This document shows, piece by piece, positions 1 to 7,879 of a stretch of 64,000 bases of DNA. The stretch spans positions 124,001 to 188,000 of the forward strand of contig NZ_LZSV01000004.1 in assembly GCF_001665605.1 (NCBI RefSeq), in the 5' to 3' direction. The translations under genes were made by a program, and so were the position numbers. The notes beneath the pieces are model-generated. The model was not told the origin of the DNA, did not search any database, and worked only from the letters and a program-made list of their open reading frames with translations. Numbering within the stretch: position 1 is the first letter of the stretch; the number at the start of each line of letters is the position of its first letter. The DNA is from Mycobacterium sp. 852014-50255_SCH5639931 (GTDB lineage: Bacteria > Actinomycetota > Actinomycetes > Mycobacteriales > Mycobacteriaceae).

Positions 1-305
1 TCATTGTCAGAGAAGGCAAACCGGTCGTGGTAGGCATCGTGTCGCCGCACGTGGCTATTCAGCGCTTGAGTCATCGCATCGACATCGCAGACGCCCCTGA
101 TCTCCCAGGCTCCGATGCACAACCGAGGGATATCGCGGCCGAGGCTGACCTGGCGCCGGTAATAGCGAAGATGCTGTGACTGCTGGTAACTGACCGGGGC
201 GGGGTGATATTGCGCTTCTGCGGCGCGCGCGTAAGTGTTCGCGGTGGGATACCACGATACGACGGTGCCCTCGGCTGTCCAGTCGTCAACCGTGCCCAGG
301 AACAT
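1..305 (-). CDS. PapA-family acyltransferase, N-terminal part (cut by window edge)
   Basis: The reading frame is open from an ATG at 303-305 to the left edge, about 101 codons. The protein begins MFLGTVDDW and continues with GTVVSWYP, a QQSQHLRYY segment and a VRRHDAYHD segment. This is the N-terminal pattern I know from mycobacterial PapA1/PapA3-type polyketide-associated acyltransferases, which are condensation-domain-like and esterify trehalose or other polyols with long acyl chains. A good ribosome site (GAGGAGGAAAGG on the minus strand, 312-323) sits just upstream. The HHxxxDG catalytic motif would lie beyond the edge and cannot be checked. It is divergent from the next gene. The PapA family call is fairly secure, the exact paralog is not. 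Confidence 0.8.
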   Translation of the reverse strand, partial: MFLGTVDDWTAEGTVVSWYPTANTYARAAEAQYHPAPVSYQQSQHLRYYRRQVSLGRDIPRLCIGAWEIRGVCDVDAMTQALNSHVRRHDAYHDRFAFSDN

Positions 306-1099
306 GCGCTACCTTTCCTCCTCAGTTGGCGACGCCAGTCGGATGACCATAACGCGCCCGCGCGTGAGTTGCCGTTTGACTTTGGGGTGCCGAGCGAGTT
401 TTATTTCGCGAGGCCGGTAAGTGCCTTATCGCTAGCTGCGTGAAATGTGGCTCAGTGATTTGGCTCACTCTGGCCTGAAATGGCCCCGCGCGTGTCGTCA
501 ACCAGGGCCAATAGGCGACTCGCTGACCGTCGCGCGGCGCAAGCATAAACGTCCCCCTCGGGCCTGGCAAGCGCACAGGATTGACAGGACCCGCACGATT
601 GCCATCCACTTGCCGTGCAAGAGTCAACCGGCACGCGGATTCGTTTGATGCGGCGCGCGGTTAACTCCGGACTACTGCTCAAACAAGCCTTTATCTCGAC
701 GCCACGGACCCAACGTGTCGAATACTCACCGATAGCGAGAGCTATCTCGGCAATGCCATTCGTGCAACTCCCAGACCCACGAAACGACGCCTCGATCACC
801 ATATCCCAGGCGAGGTTACGGCGGAATAGTACCAGCCGAAGAATTTTTCTGCGCGCGATCATCCAGCCTGCGATCGCCTATCCAGAATGCGAAAGGGGCC
901 CGTGGGGTCGTCAGTGTTGGCTGACGCCAACGGCTTTCGCCGCGGACGGGGCCGAGTTGCGCGAAATGACCTACTGATCAGGGAGATTGGCCGTCAGGGG
1001 ACTAAAACGGCGCCCGGTCGCACGTGCCAACCCGGCTTTGCGCCGCTCCGGGCGGCGCAAAGGTTCGCGCCGCCGCCCGAATGCACACCGGAGGACCGC
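306..1099. other. Long intergenic region, no gene seen
   Basis: About 800 bp between the divergent PapA-type gene and the DinB-like gene. Several frames of 60-136 codons are open, but none gives a recognisable protein, a convincing ribosome site or the third-position G+C pattern of the neighbours. The stretch is less G+C-rich than the flanking genes. It probably holds the promoter of the PapA-type gene and otherwise looks like degraded or non-coding sequence. Confidence 0.5.
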
Positions 1100-1127
1100 T
1101 TGACGTTCTACATACAGAGTGTATGTT
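1100..1127 (+). promoter_or_regulatory. Candidate sigma-A-type promoter of the DinB-like gene
   Basis: TTGACG (1100-1105) is followed after 16 bp by TATGTT (1122-1127). The -10 element lies inside the palindromic operator cluster, so a bound repressor would block it. This is inferred from the motif only. Confidence 0.45.
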
Positions 1128-1146
1128 CATACATACGGTATGTATG
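1110..1146. promoter_or_regulatory. Double inverted-repeat operator, probable TetR site
   Basis: Two perfect inverted repeats lie side by side. ACATAC and GTATGT are separated by 5 bp (1110-1126). CATACATAC and GTATGTATG are separated by 1 bp (1128-1146). The second has the same 9-1-9 architecture and nearly the same bases as the palindrome in front of the tetR gene at 1953-1971, so the TetR protein encoded at 1996-2613 is the likely ligand. The operator ends just before the ribosome site of the gene at 1162. Confidence 0.7.
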
Positions 1147-1161
1147 AGAGGAGATGGGTTC

Positions 1162-1908
1162 ATGTCTGCCACGCTCGACGCGATAGCGGAGGAACGCGCA
1201 ACCGTTCTGAAGGTTTGCGCGCAAATGCCTGATTCGATGTGGGCGGAGGGCAGCGGGTGTTCGGGCTGGTCGGTCCAGGATCTGGTATCGCACATGGCGT
1301 GCAGCTACTGGTTGGCGGTTGATCCGTCGACGCTGCCCGATCCCGGCGGCCTGCCCGCCGAACGCGCAGCGGACCTGTACGTCGAGTCCCGTCGTTCGAT
1401 GACCCCGGCGGAGGTGGTGGCCGACTATGAGTCGGTCAGTTCGCGAGGGCTGGAGTTGCTCGCCGCTGTCGAGGGCCAAGATATCGAGATACCGATCGGT
1501 GACGTCGGAACTTATCCGGCCTCCGTCGTGCCCACGACTTTTGTCTTCGAATCCTTCATCCATCTTCGATACGACTTGTTTGCCCCGGATGGACCGTTGC
1601 GGTCAGATCCGCCACCCGTCGACGAACTACGGCTTGCCCCCACGCTGGACTGGATCGAGGCTGCGCTGCCGCAGCAGAACACCCACCTGCTCAACGATTT
1701 ACGCGTGGGTGCCGAGATTCGCCTCGACGGGCTGTGCGCCAGGACCCTGCGCCTCGGCGCCCATGGCGATGTGGCCGCGCGTATCACGTCCAATTCGGAA
1801 GCGTTCGTGCGATGGATAACCCAACGCGGTCCCTGGGAAAGCCTCGGCGTTCAGGCCGAGGGCGACCCGTCTGCTGTGGAGATCATCCGTCAGCTCAGAG
1901 TGTTCTGA
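1162..1908 (+). CDS. Mycothiol-dependent maleylpyruvate isomerase-like (DinB/MDMPI) protein
   Basis: 248-residue cytoplasmic protein of the TIGR03083-like family (mycothiol-dependent maleylpyruvate isomerase N-terminal domain plus a C-terminal MDMPI-C-like part). The N-terminal half has the DinB four-helix pattern with CSGWSVQDLVSHM, whose His is the usual first metal ligand, and the family's WT/WS-x2-DL element. Members use mycothiol as cofactor or bind metal, but the substrate cannot be read from sequence. I chose the ATG at 1162 because AGAGGAGA at 1147-1154 is well spaced. An ATG at 1144 would start inside the operator. It lies directly upstream of a TetR gene and both carry the same palindrome, so it is probably repressed by that regulator. 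Confidence 0.75.
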   Translation: MSATLDAIAEERATVLKVCAQMPDSMWAEGSGCSGWSVQDLVSHMACSYWLAVDPSTLPDPGGLPAERAADLYVESRRSMTPAEVVADYESVSSRGLELLAAVEGQDIEIPIGDVGTYPASVVPTTFVFESFIHLRYDLFAPDGPLRSDPPPVDELRLAPTLDWIEAALPQQNTHLLNDLRVGAEIRLDGLCARTLRLGAHGDVAARITSNSEAFVRWITQRGPWESLGVQAEGDPSAVEIIRQLRVF

Positions 1909-1952
1909 ACGACGCTGCCTCCCGCGGTATCGCACCCCACGACCTTCATGCG

Positions 1953-1971
1953 GTATGCATGACATGCATAC
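1953..1971. promoter_or_regulatory. Palindromic operator in front of tetR
   Basis: Perfect palindrome GTATGCATG-A-CATGCATAC, 9-bp arms with a 1-bp centre, 24 bp upstream of the tetR start. It resembles the operator at 1128-1146 (CATACATAC-G-GTATGTATG). This points to autoregulation and co-regulation of the gene at 1162. Confidence 0.75.
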
Positions 1972-1995
1972 GTGGGTGTGAAAGGTGAGGCTCGC

Positions 1996-2613
1996 ATGGC
2001 GCAGGACGGTCGCCGCACACAGGCGGAGCGCGCCGCGGACACGCGTGGCGCGCTGATCAGCGCCGCCCGGCCACTGTTCGCATCGTTGGGATTCGCCGAG
2101 GTATCTCTGGAGACGATTGTGCGCGACGCCGGCGTGACGCGCGGCGCATTGTACCACCACTTCGCCGACAAGACAGAGCTATTCGCGGCGGTGTTCGAGC
2201 AAGTGGAGGGCGAGATGGCGGCCCGGATGGGGGAGGCCGTCGCGGCCGCCGGGGAATCCGATCCGGTCGAGATCATGCGGCTGTGCGCGGGCCTGTGGTT
2301 GGACGCGTGTGCCGAGCCGGAGGTCCAGCGCATCGTTTTGCTGGAGGCGCTGGCGGTGCTTGGCTGGGAACGCTGGAGCGACATCGGGCACCGATACAAC
2401 ATCGGATTCGTGACGGCGCTGCTGACCGACGCCATCGAGTCCGGCAGCATCCCGCCCCAACCCGTCGAGGCCACGGCCCTGTCCGTCATGGGGGCGTTGC
2501 GCGAGGCAACGCTCTACATTGCCCGTGCAGACGATCATCGCCAGGCGAGGGCGGATGCCGGCGCGGTGATGGACAGGCTCCTTGAAGCATTACGGGCCAA
2601 GCACAGCGGCTGA
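1996..2613 (+). CDS. TetR-family transcriptional regulator
   Basis: 205-residue DNA-binding repressor. An N-terminal helix-turn-helix (about residues 14-58) contains the TetR hallmarks: FASLGFAEVSLETIV, AGVTRGALYHHF and the following K-x-ELF. The C-terminal helical ligand domain has no recognisable specificity. The ATG at 1996 is preferred over a GTG at 1972, because AAAGGTGAGG at 1981-1990 is well placed and 1972 abuts the operator. The palindrome at 1953-1971 suggests autorepression, and a matching palindrome suggests control of the DinB-like gene. It stops 2 bp before the convergent end of mbtA, but nothing suggests it controls the mbt genes. Confidence 0.88.
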   Translation: MAQDGRRTQAERAADTRGALISAARPLFASLGFAEVSLETIVRDAGVTRGALYHHFADKTELFAAVFEQVEGEMAARMGEAVAAAGESDPVEIMRLCAGLWLDACAEPEVQRIVLLEALAVLGWERWSDIGHRYNIGFVTALLTDAIESGSIPPQPVEATALSVMGALREATLYIARADDHRQARADAGAVMDRLLEALRAKHSG

Positions 2614-2615
2614 CG

Positions 2616-4268
2616 TCACCCTGGCTGAGCCGAGATCTGGGCGGCGATCGCCTTTTTGTCGATCTTGCCGATGGGTGTGGTGGGCAGTGTGGTCATCGGC
2701 ACCAGCGCGTCGGGCCGGGCGTGGGCGGCCACCCCACGCCGGTCGAGGTAGGAGTTCAGTTCCGCTAACGTCACCGCGGGACCGGTGAAAACTACCGCCG
2801 CGCAGATCTTTTCGCCGAGGTACGGGTCCGGCAATGGCACCGCTGCCGCGGAGAAGATCGACGGGTGGCTGAGCATCTGCTCCTCGAGGTCCGCGGCGGA
2901 GATGGTTTCACCGCCTCGACAGATCACGTCCTTGACCCGCCCGGTGACCGTTAGATAGCCATCGTGCCGGAGCCGGACCAGGTCGCCGCTTCGGAAGAAG
3001 CCGTCGCGGTCGAAGCAGCGTTGGTTGTCGCGCTCGGCGCGGTAGTAGCCGTTGAGCGTGTACGGCCCTCGCACCAGCAGCTCGCCTTCCTCGCCTGACG
3101 CCACGGGTTCGCCGTCGGCGTCGACGACGCGCAATTCGTCGGCCGCGCAGAGCGGCCGGCCCTGGGTGTGGTCGGTGAGGTCGGGCGGATCGCCCGGGCG
3201 GGTGTAGTTCAGCAGCCCCTCCGCCATCCCGAATACCTGCTGCAGTCCCGGGGTCAACGCGGCGCGGATAAGGCGGGCGTCGTCGGCCTCCAGCTTGGCG
3301 CCGCCAACTTGTAAGAGCCGCAGAGACTTCGGTGTCACCGGCTCCCACTCGCAGGCTTGCGCCCACAGCTTGGCCAGGGCCGGCACCAGGGCGGTGACCG
3401 TGACGCCGTGGCGCTCGATGGCGGCGAATGCGGCCTCCGGGCTGGGGTCCGTGCCGAACACGGTGGTGGCGCCCACGGTCATCGCGCCGAGCAGCCCGGG
3501 ACAGGCCAGCGGGAAGTTGTGGCCGGCCGAGAGCAGCACCAGATAGACGTCGCCGGCCGTGAGCCGGCACACCTGGGCGCTGGCGGTCGCGTTGAACACG
3601 TAATCGTCGTGGGTGCGGGGGATGAGTTTGGGAGTCCCGGTGGTGCCGCCCGAAACCAGCAGCAGCGCAGGCGATCCCGGATCGCGCGCCGGCGGCGGCG
3701 GTGCGGTGGCGGCCCGATCGCAGAGTTGTGTCCACGAGGTGAACGGGCCGGGGTCGCCGTCGACGATGACGTGCTCGAGCGTCGGGTGGTCGTGGATGAG
3801 TTCGCACGCCATGGCGCGGTAGTCGAAACCGTTTGCCGCATCGGTGATCACCAATCCGGTGGCTTGGCTGACGCCGGCGAAGTGCCCCAATTCGGCGGCC
3901 CGGTGGCCGGGCAGGCACATCACCGGGATGGCGCCCGCGCGCAACAGCCCGAACAGCGCCACCGCGAACTGGCAACCGTTCGGCAGTTGCAGCAGTACCC
4001 GGTCGCCCGGCGCGATGCCCAGCGCGTGCAATCCTGCGGCGGCGCGGCCGGCGCGCGCGTCGAGCTGGGCATAGCTCAGGCCCGCACCGTCCGCGGCGTC
4101 GAGCACGGCCGTTCGGTCGGGCCAGCGCCGCGCCGCATCGCTCAGGATGGTGTCCAGCGTGCGTCCCGCCCAGTAGCCGGCCGCCCGATAGGCGGCGACC
4201 CGATCGGCGGGGAACGGCACGAACCCTTCGAGGGCCCCGGCCAGGGCCGGTGGTGTCTTCGCGGTCAT
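2616..4268 (-). CDS. mbtA: Salicyl-AMP ligase / salicyl-S-ArCP synthetase MbtA
   Basis: 550-residue stand-alone adenylation enzyme. It activates salicylate and loads it on the aryl-carrier domain of MbtB, the first step of mycobactin assembly. The ATP-binding A3 motif SGGTTGTPK is at 206-214. The GHNFPLACPG segment puts an Asn (N251) where amino-acid-activating domains have Asp, the signature of 2-hydroxybenzoate ligases such as DhbE/EntE. The A8 hinge is TGRVKDVICRGGE and the catalytic Lys is in PIGKIDKK near the C terminus. It is full length, unlike the truncated mbtA I recall in M. avium subsp. paratuberculosis. It is divergent from mbtB across two iron boxes, so IdeR repression is expected. 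Confidence 0.96.
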   Translation of the reverse strand: MTAKTPPALAGALEGFVPFPADRVAAYRAAGYWAGRTLDTILSDAARRWPDRTAVLDAADGAGLSYAQLDARAGRAAAGLHALGIAPGDRVLLQLPNGCQFAVALFGLLRAGAIPVMCLPGHRAAELGHFAGVSQATGLVITDAANGFDYRAMACELIHDHPTLEHVIVDGDPGPFTSWTQLCDRAATAPPPPARDPGSPALLLVSGGTTGTPKLIPRTHDDYVFNATASAQVCRLTAGDVYLVLLSAGHNFPLACPGLLGAMTVGATTVFGTDPSPEAAFAAIERHGVTVTALVPALAKLWAQACEWEPVTPKSLRLLQVGGAKLEADDARLIRAALTPGLQQVFGMAEGLLNYTRPGDPPDLTDHTQGRPLCAADELRVVDADGEPVASGEEGELLVRGPYTLNGYYRAERDNQRCFDRDGFFRSGDLVRLRHDGYLTVTGRVKDVICRGGETISAADLEEQMLSHPSIFSAAAVPLPDPYLGEKICAAVVFTGPAVTLAELNSYLDRRGVAAHARPDALVPMTTLPTTPIGKIDKKAIAAQISAQPG

Positions 4269-4309
4269 GGGTCCTTAAACCGGGGGGCGTAGTAGCGGCG
4301 ATTTGTGAG

Positions 4310-4328
4310 TAAGGATAGGGTAACCAAA
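4310..4328. promoter_or_regulatory. IdeR iron box (mbtA side)
   Basis: TAAGGATAGGGTAACCAAA matches the 19-bp IdeR consensus TWAGGTWAGSCTWACCTWA at about 16 of 19 positions. It lies 42 bp from the mbtA start in the divergent mbtA/mbtB region and is well placed to control mbtA. Confidence 0.75.
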
Positions 4329-4333
4329 AATAC

Positions 4334-4352
4334 TTAGGGCAGCCTGTGCTAA
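4334..4352. promoter_or_regulatory. IdeR iron box (mbtB side)
   Basis: TTAGGGCAGCCTGTGCTAA matches the core of the IdeR consensus and, as I recall, the box in front of M. tuberculosis mbtB. It ends 14 bp before the chosen mbtB start. That position argues against any start codon inside it. Confidence 0.85.
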
Positions 4353-4366
4353 TCCAGGGAGGGTTC

Positions 4367-7300
4367 GTGGTGCGTGCCTCGGCGCGCTCGGAAGACGTCC
4401 GGGCGCAGGTGGCCGACCTGCTCGGCGTCGGTGTCGACGACGTTCACCCCAGCACCAACCTCATCGGCCAGGGCCTGGACTCCATCCGGATCATGACGCT
4501 GGCGGGCCGCTGGCGCCGTGAGGGCATCGCCGTGGACTTCGCCACGCTGGCCGAAACTCCGACGGTCGAGGCGTGGACCGAGCTGGTCAGCGCCTGCTCG
4601 CCGGCCGATCCCGCCGCGCAGCACAACCCCGCGCGACCGGCGGGTGACGCGGGTGAGCCGTTCCCGCTGGCCCCGATGCAGCACGCGATGTGGGTCGGCC
4701 GCCAGGACCATCAGCAGCTCGGCGGGGTGGCCGGTCACCTCTATGTCGAGTTCGACGGCGGCGCCATCGATCCGGAACGCCTGCGCGACGCGGCCACGGC
4801 GCTGGCCCGGCGCCACCCCATGCTGCGGGTGCGGTTCCTGCCCGACGGCACGCAGCGGATCGCGGCAACCGGTGACGACTTCCCGGTCGCCGTCGAGGAT
4901 CTGCGCTGCCTGGACGGCGACGAAGCGGATCGGCGACTCGCGGCCATCCGCGATGCCAAATCACACCAGCAGCTCGATGGAGCGGTGTTCGAGCTGGCAT
5001 TGACGCGGCTGCCGGGCGAACGCTCGCGCCTACACGTCGATCTGGATATGCAGGCCGCCGATGCGATGAGCTACCGGACCCTGATGGCCGACCTGGCCGC
5101 CCTGTACCTCGGACACGACCTGCCCGCGCTGACCTACACCTACCGGCAGTACCGCCACGCGATCGAGGCGGAAGAGGCGCGGCCGCAGCCGGCCCGCGAC
5201 GCCGCCCGCGATTGGTGGGCGCAACGCATACCGCAGCTGCCGGACCCGCCTGCCCTGCCCACCACCGGCGACCGCAGTTCGCGGACGAGCACCCGGTTCT
5301 GGCACTGGCTGGAACCGCAGACCCGCGACGCCCTGTTCTCCCGCGCCCAGGCCCGCGGGGTCACCCCGGCGATGGCCCTGGCCGCCTCCTTCGCCAACGC
5401 CTTGGCTCGCTGGTCAACCACCTCGCGCTTCCTGCTGAACGTGCCGCTGTTCGGGCGCCAGCCGCTGCACCCCGACGTCGACTCCCTGGTCGGCGACTTC
5501 ACCTCCTCGCTGCTGCTCGACGTCGACCTCACGGGCGCCCGGACCGCGGCGGCGCGGGCGCAGGCCGTGCAGGAGGCCATGCGGACCGCCGCCGCCCACT
5601 CCGCCTATCCCGGGCTGTCGGTGCTGCGGGACCTCAGCCGCCATCGCGGCACCCAGGTGCTCGCGCCGGTGGTCTTCACCAGCGCGCTGGGACTCGGCGC
5701 ACTGTTCAGCCCCGAGGTCACCGATCAATTCGGGACACCCGCGTGGATCATCTCCCAGGGTCCCCAGGTGCTGCTCGACGCTCAGGTCACCGAGTTCGAC
5801 GGTGGCGTGCTGGTGAATTGGGATGTGCGCGAAAGCATCTTCGCCCCGGGCGTCGTCGACGCCATGTTCGCCTACTACATCGACGAACTGCTCAGGCTGG
5901 CTTCCTCCGAGGACAGCTGGGACGCACCGGGACCGTCGCCGCTGCCGGACGCGCAGCGCGCGGTGCGCGACGCGGTCAATGGCCGCACCGCCGAGCCCAG
6001 CGGAGAAGCGTTGCACAACGGGTTCTTTCGGCAAGCCGAGCGGCGACCCGACGCGCCCGCCCTTTTCGCCAGCTCCGGTGACCTCAGCTACGGGCAGCTG
6101 CGCGACCAGGCCCTGGCGGTGGCCGCCGCGTTGCGCGCGGCCGGCGTCGGCGCCGGCGACACGGTCGCGGTGATGGGCCCGAAAACCGCCGAGCAGGTGC
6201 CGGCGCTGCTGGGCATCCTGAGCGTCGGCGCGGCTTACCTGCCTATCGGCGCCGACCAGCCACGCGACCGCGCGGAACGCATCCTGGGAACCGGCGCGGT
6301 GTGCTTGGCCCTGGTATGCGGCGGGCAGCAGCTGGCACTACCGGTGCCCGAGCTGACCCTCGCCGACGTCCTGCGAGAGCCACCCGTTGTCACCGAAAAC
6401 GTTTCGGCAAGAGTCGATCCCGACGGCCTCGCCTACGTGCTGTTCACCTCCGGATCGACCGGCGAGCCCAAGGGCGTCGAGGTGACGCACGACTCCGCGA
6501 TGAACACCGTGGAGTTCATCGCGAGCCACTTCGAGATCGGTCCCGCGGATCGATGCCTGGCGCTATCCACGCTCGAAGGCGACATATCGGTGATGGACAT
6601 CTTCGTCACCTTGCGCACCGGCGGGTCGATCGTGGTGGTCGACGAAGCGCAGCGCCGTGACCCCGACGCCTGGGCCCGGCTGATCGACACCCACCAAGTC
6701 ACCGTGTTGCACTTCATGCCGGGCTGGCTGGAGATGCTGATCGAAGTCGGACACGGAAGGCTGTCCTCGGTGCGGGTCATCCCCACCGGCGGGGACTGGG
6801 TGCGGCCGGAGGTGGCGCGCCGCCTGAAGGCCGAGGCGCCCAGCCTGCGGTTCGCCGGTCTGGGGGGAGCGACCGAAACCCCCGTGCACAACACCATTTT
6901 CGAAGTTGACGATCCCGACGCCCTGCCGTTGGACTGGACCGCCCTGCCCTATGGGGTGCCGCTGACGAACAACGCCTGCCGCGTCGTCAACGACGCGGGC
7001 GACGACTGCCCCGACTGGGTCGCCGGCGAGCTGTGGGTCTCGGGTCGTGGCATCGCCCGAGGCTATCGGGGGCGTCCGGACCTCACCGCGGAGCGCTTCG
7101 GCGAACACGCGGGACGCAGGTGGTATCGGACCGGCGACCTGGCCAGGTATTGGCCCGACGGCACGCTCGAGTTCGTCGGCCGCGCCGATCACCGAATCAA
7201 GATCAGCGGATATCGCGTCGAACTCGGCGAGATCGAGGCCGCGTTGCGACGGCTGCCGGGGGTGGCGATCGCGGTCGCCGCCCTGCTCCCCGCATCGGGT

Positions 7301-7879
7301 GGCTCCGAGGTGCTGGCCGCCGCGGTCTGTCCGGAAAGTTCCGGCGGCGCCACGCTGACGGCCGAGCGAATTCGGGAGCTGATGGGCGAACTCGTTCCGG
7401 CGCATATGGTTCCGCGTCACGTCGCGCTGGTCGGGCGCATCCCGTTCACCGACGCCGGCAAGATCGACCGTCGTGCCGTCGCCCGCGACTTGGGCGCCAA
7501 GGTTTCGCTGTCCGAGCAGCCCGGCTACCGCGCCGCGTCGACGCCGCTGGAATCCGCCCTGGCTGCGCTCCTCGGGGATCTACTCGGCGCGGACCGGGTC
7601 GGTCGTGACGACGACTTCTTCGCCCTGGGCGGTGATTCCGTGCTGGCCACCCAGGCCGTGGGTCGTATCAGGACCTGGCTGGACACCCCCCACATCATGG
7701 TCGCCGACATCTTCGGCACCAGAACCGTTGCCGCACTCGCCGATATGCTCACCGACCGCGAGCAGGACGGCCGGCGCCTGGATCAGGTGGCCGAACTGTA
7801 CCTGGAAGTCATCCACATGGACACCGCCACGGTGCTATCGGCTTCTCACCGGACCGGCGACACCGGGGCGGCCCGATGA
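4367..7879 (+). CDS. mbtB: Mycobactin NRPS MbtB (ArCP-Cy-A-PCP, no thioesterase)
   Basis: 1170-residue synthetase that accepts salicylate from MbtA, activates Ser/Thr and cyclises it to the hydroxyphenyl-oxazoline cap. Domains in order: aryl carrier (GQGLDS, phosphopantetheine Ser39), cyclisation domain (FPLAPMQHAM near 100, D227-MQAA-D232 followed by S235, the DxxxxDxxS signature), adenylation domain (TSGSTGEPKG at about 694, YRTGDLARYW, GKIDRR) and peptidyl carrier (GGDS, Ser1091). M. tuberculosis MbtB, about 1414 residues, ends in a thioesterase. Here that domain is the next gene. Start: GTG 4367 (then GTG 4370) after AGGGAGGG. A GTG at 4346 lies inside the iron box and is rejected. It overlaps the next start by ATGA. 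Confidence 0.96.
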   Translation: MVRASARSEDVRAQVADLLGVGVDDVHPSTNLIGQGLDSIRIMTLAGRWRREGIAVDFATLAETPTVEAWTELVSACSPADPAAQHNPARPAGDAGEPFPLAPMQHAMWVGRQDHQQLGGVAGHLYVEFDGGAIDPERLRDAATALARRHPMLRVRFLPDGTQRIAATGDDFPVAVEDLRCLDGDEADRRLAAIRDAKSHQQLDGAVFELALTRLPGERSRLHVDLDMQAADAMSYRTLMADLAALYLGHDLPALTYTYRQYRHAIEAEEARPQPARDAARDWWAQRIPQLPDPPALPTTGDRSSRTSTRFWHWLEPQTRDALFSRAQARGVTPAMALAASFANALARWSTTSRFLLNVPLFGRQPLHPDVDSLVGDFTSSLLLDVDLTGARTAAARAQAVQEAMRTAAAHSAYPGLSVLRDLSRHRGTQVLAPVVFTSALGLGALFSPEVTDQFGTPAWIISQGPQVLLDAQVTEFDGGVLVNWDVRESIFAPGVVDAMFAYYIDELLRLASSEDSWDAPGPSPLPDAQRAVRDAVNGRTAEPSGEALHNGFFRQAERRPDAPALFASSGDLSYGQLRDQALAVAAALRAAGVGAGDTVAVMGPKTAEQVPALLGILSVGAAYLPIGADQPRDRAERILGTGAVCLALVCGGQQLALPVPELTLADVLREPPVVTENVSARVDPDGLAYVLFTSGSTGEPKGVEVTHDSAMNTVEFIASHFEIGPADRCLALSTLEGDISVMDIFVTLRTGGSIVVVDEAQRRDPDAWARLIDTHQVTVLHFMPGWLEMLIEVGHGRLSSVRVIPTGGDWVRPEVARRLKAEAPSLRFAGLGGATETPVHNTIFEVDDPDALPLDWTALPYGVPLTNNACRVVNDAGDDCPDWVAGELWVSGRGIARGYRGRPDLTAERFGEHAGRRWYRTGDLARYWPDGTLEFVGRADHRIKISGYRVELGEIEAALRRLPGVAIAVAALLPASGGSEVLAAAVCPESSGGATLTAERIRELMGELVPAHMVPRHVALVGRIPFTDAGKIDRRAVARDLGAKVSLSEQPGYRAASTPLESALAALLGDLLGADRVGRDDDFFALGGDSVLATQAVGRIRTWLDTPHIMVADIFGTRTVAALADMLTDREQDGRRLDQVAELYLEVIHMDTATVLSASHRTGDTGAAR

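Noticed and set aside
452..977. Open frames of 120-136 codons on both strands between the PapA-type and DinB-like genes
   Set aside because: No similarity to any family I know, no ribosome sites, and codon third positions unlike the neighbouring genes.
4346..4366. Earlier GTG start for mbtB at 4346
   Set aside because: It lies inside the IdeR box and has no ribosome site. GTG 4367 follows AGGGAGGG and matches the known N terminus.
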